NCBI RefSeq assembly: GCF_051020765.1
Contig: NW_027469102.1
Span: 744,001-808,000, forward strand
DNA: 64,000 bases
Source of the DNA: Lasioglossum baleicum
Lineage: Eukaryota > Arthropoda > Insecta > Hymenoptera > Halictidae
Reading direction: 5' to 3'
The position numbers and the translations under genes were made by a program. The notes beneath the pieces were generated by a model. That model was given only the letters and a program-made list of their open reading frames with translations. It did no database searches and had not been told where the DNA came from. Shown here piece by piece: positions 52,801-62,121 of this stretch; position 1 is the first letter of the stretch, and each line of letters opens with the position of its first letter.

Positions 52801-54650
52801 GCACGTGTTTTTACTCGACTAGCCTGCGGGATGCATCCTCTCGCACGTGTTTTTACACGACTAGCCTGCGGGATGCATCCTCTCGCACGTGTTTTTGCTC
52901 GACTAGCCATGCGCATCCCAAAAAACCTGCACATGCGCATCCCAAAAAACCTGCGCATGCGCATCCCACAAAACCTGCGCATGCGCATCCCACAAAACAT
53001 CGCACGTGTTTTTACTCGACTAGCCTGCGGGATGCATCCTCTCGCACGTGTTTGTGCTCGACTAGCCTGCGGGATGCATCCTCTCGCACGTGTTTTTGCT
53101 CGACTAGCCTGCGGGATGCATCCTCTCGCACGTGTTTTTGCTCGACTAGCCTGCGGGATGCATCCTCTCGCACGTGTTTTTGCTCGACTAGCCTGCGGGA
53201 TGCATCCTCTCGCACGTGTTTGTGCTCGACTAGCCTGCGGGATGCATCCTCTCGCACGTGTTTTTACTCGACTAGCCTGCGGGATGCATCCTCTCGCATG
53301 TGTTTTTGCTCGACTAGCCATGCGCATCCCAAAAAACCTGCGCATGCGCATCCCAAAAAATCTGCGCATGCGCATCCCACAAAACCTGCGCATGCGCATC
53401 CCACAAAACCTCGCACGTGTTTGTGCTCGACTAGCCTGCGGGATGCATCCTCTCGCACGTGTTTTTGCTCGACTAGCCTGCGGGATGCATCCTCTCGCAC
53501 CTGTTTTTGCTCGACTAGCCTGCGGGATGCATCCTCTCGCACGTGTTTTTGCTCGACTAGCCTGCGGGATGCATCCTCTCGCACGTGTTTGTGCTCGACT
53601 AGCCTGCGGGATGCATCCTCTCGCACGTGTTTTTACTCGACTAGCCTGCGGGATGCATCCTCTCGCACGTGTTTTTGCTCGACTAGCCTGCGGGATGCAT
53701 CCTCTCGCACGTGTTTTTGCTCGACTAGCCTGCGCGATGCATCCTCTCGCACGTGTTTTTACTCGACTAGCCTGCGGGATGCATCCTCTCGCACGTGTTT
53801 TTACTCGACTACCCTGCGGGATGCATCCTCTCGCACGTGTTTTTGCTCGACTAGCCATGCGCATCCCAAAAAACCTGCGCATGCGCATCCCAAAAAATCT
53901 GCGAATGCGCATCCCACAAAACCTGCGCATGCGCATCCCACAAAACCTCGCACGTGTTTGTGCTCGACTAGCCTGCGGGATGCATCCTCTCGCACGTGTT
54001 TGTGCTCGACCAGCCTGCGGGATGCATCCTCTCGCACGTGTTTTTACTCGACTAGCCTGCGGGATGCATCCTCTCGCATGTGTTTTTGCTCGACTAGCCT
54101 GCGGGATGCATCCTCTCGCACGTGTTTTTGCTCGACTAGCCTGCGGGATGCATCCTCTCGTACGTGTTTTTGCTCGACTAGGCATGCGCATCCCAAAAAA
54201 CCTGCGCATCCCAAAAAACCTGCGCATGCGCATCCCACAAAACCTGCGCATGCGCATCCCACAAAACCTCGCACGTGTTTTTACTCGACTAGCCTGCGGG
54301 ATGCATCCTCTCGCACGTGTTTTTGCTCGACTAGCCATGCGCATCCCAAAAAACCTGCGCATGCGCATCCCAAAAAATCTGCGCATGCGCATCCCACAAA
54401 ACCTGCGCATGCGCATCCCACAAAACCTCGCACGTGTTTGTGCTCGACTAGCCTGCGGGATGCATCCTCTCGCACGTGTTTTTGCTCGACAAGCCTGCGG
54501 GATGCATCCTCTCGCACGTGTTTTTGCTCGACTAGCCTGCGGGATGCATCCTCTCGCACGTGTTTTTGCTCGACTAGCCTGCGGGATGCATCCTCTCGCA
54601 CGTGTTTGTGCTCGACTAGCCTGCGGGATGCATCCTCTCGCACGTGTTTT
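49850..54650 (+). repeat. 1.4-1.7 kb tandem higher-order repeat, three copies plus the start of a fourth
   Basis: CATGTG starts are spaced 1671, 1743 and 1386 bp. CACCTG follows at 50084, 51755, 53498 and 54885. CTGCTGG and GCAAGTG occur once in each of the first two copies (near 50822 and 50925, and 52516 and 52620). The 72-bp difference between copies 1 and 2 equals three B units (52.69-52.80 kb has five B units where 50.99-51.06 kb has three, and a block near 52.3 kb has one more). The third copy lacks the CTGCTGG section. Confidence 0.85.
54204..54224 (+). other. 18-bp deleted B unit
   Basis: A B unit reads CCTGCGCATCCC-A6, having lost 6 bp of the central GCATGCGC repeat. The deletion removes one NRF1-type palindrome and keeps the three-base phase. 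Replication slippage between the overlapping GCGCAT copies is a simple explanation. Confidence 0.75.
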
Positions 54651-54682
54651 TACTCGACTAGCCTGCGGGATGCATCCTCTCG

Positions 54683-54705
54683 CATGTGTTTTTTCGCCGA
54701 CTAGC
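54683..54705 (+). other. Scrambled A unit
   Basis: Where sister copies (49883, 51554, 53297) read CATGTG, T5, GCTCGACTAG, this copy reads CATGTG, T6, CGCCGACTAG: a net +1 plus adjacent substitutions. No other unit has this string. It may be a real complex mutation or a consensus error where the assembler merged reads from different copies. Confidence 0.65.
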
Positions 54706-57700
54706 CATGCGCATCCCAAAAAACCTGCGCATGCGCATCCCAAAAAATCTGCGCATGCGCATCCCACAAAACCTGCGCATGCGCATCCCACAAAACCTCG
54801 CACGTGTTTGTGCTCGACTAGCCTGCGGGATGCATCCTCTCGCACGTGTTTTTGCTCGACTAGCCTGCGGGATGCATCCTCTCGCACCTGTTTTTGCTCG
54901 ACTAGCCTGCGGGATGCATCCTCTCGCACGTGTTTTTGCTCGACTAGCCTGCGGGATGCATCCTCTCGCACGTGTTTGTGCTCGACTAGCCTGCGGGATG
55001 CATCCTCTCGCACGTGTTTTTACTCGACTAGCCTGCGGGATGCATCCTCTCGCACGTGTTTTTGCTCGACTAGCCTGCGGGATGCATCCTCTCGCACGTG
55101 TTTTTGCTCGACTAGCCTGCGCGATGCATCCTCTCGCACGTGTTTTTACTCGACTAGCCTGCGGGATGCATCCTCTCGCACGTGTTTTTACTCGACTACC
55201 CTGCGGGATGCATCCTCTCGCACGTGTTTTTGCTCGACTAGCCATGCGCATCCCAAAAAACCTGCGCATGCGCATCCCAAAAAATCTGCGAATGCGCATC
55301 CCACAAAACCTGCGCATGCGCATCCCACAAAACCTCGCACGTGTTTGTGCTCGACTAGCCTGCGGGATGCATCCTCTCGCACGTGTTTTTGCTCGACTAG
55401 CCTGCGGGATGCATCCTCTCGCACGTGTTTTTGCTCTACTAGCCATGCGCATCCCAAAAAACCTGCGCATGCGCATCCCAAAAAATTTGCGCATGCGCAT
55501 CCCACAAAACCTGCGCATGCGCATCCCACAAAACCTCGCACGTGTTTGTGCTCGACTAGCCTGCGGGATGCATCCTTTCGCACGTGTTTTTACTCGACTA
55601 GCCTGCGGGATGCATCCTCTCGCACGTGTTTTTGCTCGACTAGCCTGCGGGATGCATCCTCTCGCACGTGTTTTTGCTCGACTAGCCTGCGGGATGCATC
55701 CTCTCGCACGTGTTGTTACTCGACTAGCCTGCGGGATGCATCCTCTCGCACGTGTTTTTGCTCGACTAGCCTGCGGGATGCATCCTCTCGCACGTGTTTT
55801 TGCTCGACTAGCCATGCGCATCCCAAAAAACCTGCGCATGCGCATCCCAAAAAACCTGCGCATGCGCATCCCACAAAACCTGCGCATGCGCATCCCACAA
55901 AACCTCGCACGTGTTTGTGCTCGACTAGCCTGCGGGATGCATCCTTTCGCACGTGTTTTTACTCGACTAGCCTGCGGGATGCATCCTCTCGCACGTGTTT
56001 TTGCTCGACTAGCCTGCGGGATGCATCCTCTCGCACGTGTTTTTGCTCGACTAGCCTGCGGGATGCATCCTCTCGCACGTGTTGTTACTCGACTAGCCTG
56101 CGTGATGCATCCTCTCGCACGTGTTTTTACTCGACTACCCTGCGGGATGCATCCTCTCGCACGTGTTTTTGCTCGACTAGCCATGCGCATCCCAAAAAAC
56201 CTGCGCATGCGCATCCCAAAAAACCTGCGCATGCGCATCCCAAAAAACCTGCGCATGCGCATCCCACAAAACCTGCGTATGCGCATCCCACAAAACCTCG
56301 CACGTGTTTTTACTCGACTAGCCTGCGGGATGCATCCTCTCGCACGTGTTTTTACTCGACTAGCCTGCGGGATGCATCCCCTCGCACGTGTTTTTGCTCG
56401 ACTAGCCATGCGCATCCCAAAAAACCTGCACATGCGCATCCCAAAAAACCTGCGCATGCGCATCCCACAAAACCTGCGCATGCGCATCCCACAAAACCTC
56501 GCACGTGTTTTTACTCGACTAGCCTGCGGGATGCATCCTCTCGCACGTGTTTTTGCTCGGCTAGCCTGCGGGATGCATCCTCTCGCACGTGTTTTTGCTC
56601 GACTAGCCATGCGCATCCCAAAAAACCTGCGCATGCGCATCCCAAAAAACCTGCGCATGCGCATCCCACAAAACCTGCGCATGCGCATCCCACAAAACCT
56701 CGCACGTGTTTGTGCTCGACTAGCCTGCGGGATGCATCCTCTCGCACGTGTTTTTACTCGACTAGCCTGCGGGATGCATCCTCTCGCATGTGTTTTTGCT
56801 CGACTAGCCTGCGGGATGCATCCTCTCGCACGTGATTTTGCTCGACTAGCCTACGGGATGCATCCTCTCGCACGTGTTTTTGCTCGACTAGGCATGCGCA
56901 TCCCAAAAAACCTGCGCATGCGCATCCCACAAAACCTGCGCATGCGCATCCCACAAAACCTGCGCATGCGCATCCCACAAAACCTCGCACGTGTTTTTAC
57001 TCGACTAGCCTGCGGGATGCATCGTCTCGCACGTGTTTTTGCTCGACTAGCCTGCGGGATGCATCCTCTCGCACGTGTTTTTGCTCGACTAGCCTGCGGG
57101 ATGCATCCTCTCGCACGTGTTTTTGCTCGACTAGCCTGCGGGATGCATCCTCTCGCACGTGTTTGTGCTCGACTAGCCTGCGGGATGCATCCTCTCGCAC
57201 GTGTTTTTACTCGACTAGCCTGCGGGATGCATCCTCTCGCACGTGTTTTTGCTCGACTAGCCATGCGCATCCCAAAAAACCTGCGCATGCGCATCCCAAA
57301 AAATCTGCGCATGCGCATCCCACAAAACCTGCGCATGCGCATCCCACAAAACCTCGCACGTGTTTGTGCTCGACTAGCCTGCGGGATGCATCCTCTCGCA
57401 CGTGTTTTTGCTCGACTAGCCTGCGGGATGCATCCTCTCGCACCTGTTTTTGCTCGACTAGCCTGCGGGATGCATCCTCTCGCACGTGTTTTTGCTCGAC
57501 TAGCCTGCGGGATGCATCCTCTCGCACGTGTTTGTGCTCGACTAGCCTGCGGGATGCATCCTCTCGCACGTGTTTTTACTCGACTAGCCTGCGGGATGCA
57601 TCCTCTCGCACGTGTTTTTGCTCGACTAGCCTGCGGGATGCATCCTCTCGCACGTGTTTTTGCTCGACTAGCCTGCGCGATGCATCCTCTCGCACGTGTT

Positions 57701-57944
57701 TTTACTCGACTAGCCTGCGGGATGCATCCTCTCGCACGTGTTTTTACTCGACTACCCTGCGGGATGCATCCTCTCGCACGTGTTTTTGCTCGACTAGCCA
57801 TGCGCATCCCAAAAAACCTGCGCATGCGCATCCCAAAAAACCTGCGCATGCGCATCCCACAAAACCTGCGCATGCGCATCCCACAAAACCTCGCACGTGT
57901 TTGTGCTCGACTAGCCTGCGGGATGCATCCTTTCGCACGTGTTT

Positions 57945-60014
57945 TTACTCGACTAGCCTGCGGGATGCATCCTCTCGCACGTGTTTTTGCTCGACTAGCC
58001 TGCGGGATGCATCCTCTCGCACGTGTTTTTGCTCGACTAGGCATGCGCATCCCAAAAAACCTGCGCATGCGCATCCCAAAAAACCTGCGCATGCGCATCC
58101 CACAAAACCTGCGCATGCGCATCCCGCAAAACCTCGCACGTGTTTTTACTCGACTAGCCTGCGGGATGCATCCTCTCGCACGTGTTTTTGCTCGACTAGC
58201 CTGCGGGATGCATCCTCTCGCATGTGTTTTTGCTCGACTAGCCTGCGGGATGCATCCTCTCGCACGTGTTTTTGCTCGACTAGCCTGCGGGATGCATCCT
58301 CTCGCACGTGTTTTTGCTCGACTAGGCATGCGCATCCCAAAAAACCTGCGCATGCGCATCCCAAAAAACCTGCGCATGCGCATCCCACAAAACCTGCGCA
58401 TGCGCATCCCACAAAACCTCGCACGTGTTTTTACTCGACTAGCCTGCGGGATGCATCCTCTCGCACGTGTTTTTGCTCGACTAGCCATGCGCATCCCAAA
58501 AAACCTGCGCATGCGCATCCCAAAAAATCTGCGCATGCGCATCCCACAAAACCTGCGCATGCGCATCCCACAAAACCTCGCACGTGTTTGTGCTCGACTA
58601 GCCTGCGGGATGCATCCTCTCACACGTGTTTTTGCTCGACTAACCTGCGGGATGCATCCTCTCGCACGTGTTTTTGCTCGACTAGCCTGCGGGATGCATC
58701 CTCTCGCACGTGTTTGTGCTCGACTAGCCTGCGGGATGCATCCTCTCGCACGTGTTTTTGCTCGGCTAGCCTGCGGGATACATCCTCTCACACGTGTTTT
58801 TGCTCGACTAGCCATGCGCATCCCAAAAAACCTGCGCATGCGCATCCCACAAAACCTGCGCATGCGCATCCCACAAAACCTCGCACGTGTTTGTGCTCGA
58901 CTAGCCTGCGGGATGCATCCTTTCGCACGTGTTTTTACTCGACTAGCCTGCGGGATGCATCCTCTCGCACGTGTTTTTGCTCGACTAGCCATGCGCATCC
59001 CAAAAAACCTGCGCATGCGCATCCCAAAAAATCTGCGAATGCGCATCCCACAAAACCTGCGCATGCGCATCCCACAAAACCTCGCACGTGTTTGTGCTCG
59101 ACTAGCCTGCGGGATGCATCCTTTCGCACGTGTTTTTACTCGACTAGCCTGCGGGATGCATCCTCTCGCACGTGTTTTTGCTCGACTAGCCTGCGGGATG
59201 CATCCTCTCGCACGTGTTGTTACTCGACTAGCCTGCGGGATGCATCCTCTCGCACGTGTTTTTGCTCGACTAGCCTGCGGGATGCATCCTCTCGCACGTG
59301 TTTTTGCTCGACTAGCCATGCGCATCCCAAAAAACCTGCGCATGCGCATCCCAAAAAACCTGCGCATGCGCATCCCACAAAACCTGCGCATGCGCATCCC
59401 ACAAAACCTCGCACGTGTTTGTGCTCGACTAGCCTGCGGGATGCATCCTTTCGCACGTGTTTTTACTCGACTAGCCTGCGGGATGCATCCTCTCGCACGT
59501 GTTTTTGCTCGACTAGCCTGCGGGATGCATCCTCTCGCACGTGTTTTTGCTCGACTAGCCTGCGGGATGCATCCTCTCGCACGTGTTGTTACTCGACTAG
59601 CCTGCGTGATGCATCCTCTCGCACGTGTTTTTACTCGACTACCCTGCGGGATGCATCCTCTCGCACGTGTTTTTGCTCGACTAGCCATGCGCATCCCAAA
59701 AAACCTGCGCATGCGCATCCCAAAAAACCTGCGCATGCGCATCCCAAAAAACCTGCGCATGCGCATCCCACAAAACCTGCGTATGCGCATCCCACAAAAC
59801 CTCGCACGTGTTTTTACTCGACTAGCCTGCGGGATGCATCCTCTCGCACGTGTTTTTACTCGACTAGCCTGCGGGATGCATCCCCTCGCACGTGTTTTTG
59901 CTCGACTAGCCATGCGCATCCCAAAAAACCTGCACATGCGCATCCCAAAAAACCTGCGCATGCGCATCCCACAAAACCTGCGCATGCGCATCCCACAAAA
60001 CCTCGCACGTGTTT
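57945..60014 (+). repeat. 2070-bp tandem duplication, copy 1
   Basis: GGGATACATCC at about 58775 pairs with about 60845, and B blocks carrying GCATCCCGC pair at the same 2070-bp offset. Relative to copy 2 this copy has about 327 bp extra around 59.2-59.5 kb (an additional four-unit B block with flanking A units), so later landmarks such as CTACCC (59639 and 61382) are only 1743 bp apart. Confidence 0.8.
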
Positions 60015-61781
60015 TTACTCGACTAGCCTGCGGGATGCATCCTCTCGCACGTGTTTTTGCTCGACTAGCCTGCGGGATGCATCCTCTCGCACGTGTTTTT
60101 GCTCGACTAGGCATGCGCATCCCAAAAAACCTGCGCATGCGCATCCCAAAAAACCTGCGCATGCGCATCCCACAAAACCTGCGCATGCGCATCCCGCAAA
60201 ACCTCGCACGTGTTTTTACTCGACTAGCCTGCGGGATGCATCCTCTCGCACGTGTTTTTGCTCGACTAGCCTGCGGGATGCATCCTCTCGCATGTGTTTT
60301 TGCTCGACTAGCCTGCGGGATGCATCCTCTCGCACGTGTTTTTGCTCGACTAGCCTGCGGGATGCATCCTCTCGCACGTGTTTTTGCTCGACTAGGCATG
60401 CGCATCCCAAAAAACCTGCGCATGCGCATCCCAAAAAACCTGCGCATGCGCATCCCACAAAACCTGCGCATGCGCATCCCACAAAACCTCGCACGTGTTT
60501 TTACTCGACTAGCCTGCGGGATGCATCCTCTCGCACGTGTTTTTGCTCGACTAGCCATGCGCATCCCAAAAAACCTGCGCATGCGCATCCCAAAAAATCT
60601 GCGCATGCGCATCCCACAAAACCTGCGCATGCGCATCCCACAAAACCTCGCACGTGTTTGTGCTCGACTAGCCTGCGGGATGCATCCTCTCACACGTGTT
60701 TTTGCTCGACTAACCTGCGGGATGCATCCTCTCGCACGTGTTTTTGCTCGACTAGCCTGCGGGATGCATCCTCTCGCACGTGTTTGTGCTCGACTAGCCT
60801 GCGGGATGCATCCTCTCGCACGTGTTTTTGCTCGGCTAGCCTGCGGGATACATCCTCTCACACGTGTTTTTGCTCGACTAGCCATGCGCATCCCAAAAAA
60901 CCTGCGCATGCGCATCCCACAAAACCTGCGCATGCGCATCCCACAAAACCTCGCACGTGTTTGTGCTCGACTAGCCTGCGGGATGCATCCTTTCGCACGT
61001 GTTTTTACTCGACTAGCCTGCGGGATGCATCCTCTCGCACGTGTTTTTGCTCGACTAGCCATGCGCATCCCAAAAAACCTGCGCATGCGCATCCCAAAAA
61101 ATCTGCGAATGCGCATCCCACAAAACCTGCGCATGCGCATCCCACAAAACCTCGCACGTGTTTGTGCTCGACTAGCCTGCGGGATGCATCCTTTCGCACG
61201 TGTTTTTACTCGACTAGCCTGCGGGATGCATCCTCTCGCACGTGTTTTTGCTCGACTAGCCTGCGGGATGCATCCTCTCGCACGTGTTTTTGCTCGACTA
61301 GCCTGCGGGATGCATCCTCTCGCACGTGTTGTTACTCAACTAGCCTGCGTGATGCATCCTCTCGCACGTGTTTTTACTCGACTACCCTGCGGGATGCATC
61401 CTCTCGCACGTGTTTTTGCTCGACTAGCCATGCGCATCCCAAAAAACCTGCGCATGCGCATCCCAAAAAACCTGCGCATGCGCATCCCAAAAAACCTGCG
61501 CATGCGCATCCCAAAAAACCTGCGCATGCGCATCCCACAAAACCTGCGTATGCGCATCCCACAAAACCTCGCACGTGTTTTTACTCGACTAGCCTGCGGG
61601 ATGCATCCTCTCGCACGTGTTTTTACTCGACTAGCCTGCGGGATGCATCCCCTCGCACGTGTTTTTGCTCGACTAGCCATGCGCATCCCAAAAAACCTGC
61701 ACATGCGCATCCCAAAAAACCTGCGCATGCGCATCCCACAAAACCTGCGCATGCGCATCCCACAAAACCTCGCACGTGTTT
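60015..61781 (+). repeat. 2070-bp tandem duplication, copy 2
   Basis: Partner of 57945-60014 without the 327-bp section. Private changes are an ACTCAACTAG A unit near 61336 and one additional AAAAAA-type B in the block at about 61430-61570, which moves the offset from 1743 to 1767 bp afterwards. The 3' limit is approximate. Confidence 0.75.
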
Positions 61782-62121
61782 TTACTCGACTAGCCTGCGG
61801 GATGCATCCTCTCGCACGTGTTTTTGCTCGGCTAGCCTGCGGGATGCATCCTCTCGCACGTGTTTTTGCTCGACTAGCCATGCGCATCCCAAAAAACCTG
61901 CGCATGCGCATCCCAAAAAACCTGCGCATGCGCATCCCACAAAACCTGCGCATGCGCATCCCACAAAACCTCGCACGTGTTTGTGCTCGACTAGCCTGCG
62001 GGATGCATCCTCTCGCACGTGTTTTTACTCGACTAGCCTGCGGGATGCATCCTCTCGCATGTGTTTTTGCTCGACTAGCCTGCGGGATGCATCCTCTCGC
62101 ACGTGATTTTGCTCGACTAGC

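Larger units (their letters stand above)
47827..56850 (+). repeat. Higher-order segment 10 (9024 bp)
   Basis: Starts like segment 9 (five-A B unit at 48064-48068 and the same order to about 49.85 kb, offset 6887). It then has successive copies of a roughly 1.7-kb repeat marked by CATGTG at 49883, 51554, 53297 and 54683. It includes an 18-bp B unit near 54205 and a scrambled A unit near 54690, and ends in a stretch resembling the ends of segments 7 and 8. Confidence 0.85.
56851..62121 (+). repeat. Higher-order segment 11 (5271 bp)
   Basis: Lacks the five-A B unit and GCGCTTCCC that segments 4-10 and 12 carry near their starts. GCATCGTCTCG lies 169 bp after the landmark (57020) instead of 327 bp as in segment 10 (48154). 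The missing 158 bp equals exactly one A-to-B junction piece, the 23-bp unit, two B units and the return to A (47+23+24+24+40). The rest contains a 2070-bp tandem duplication. Confidence 0.85.
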
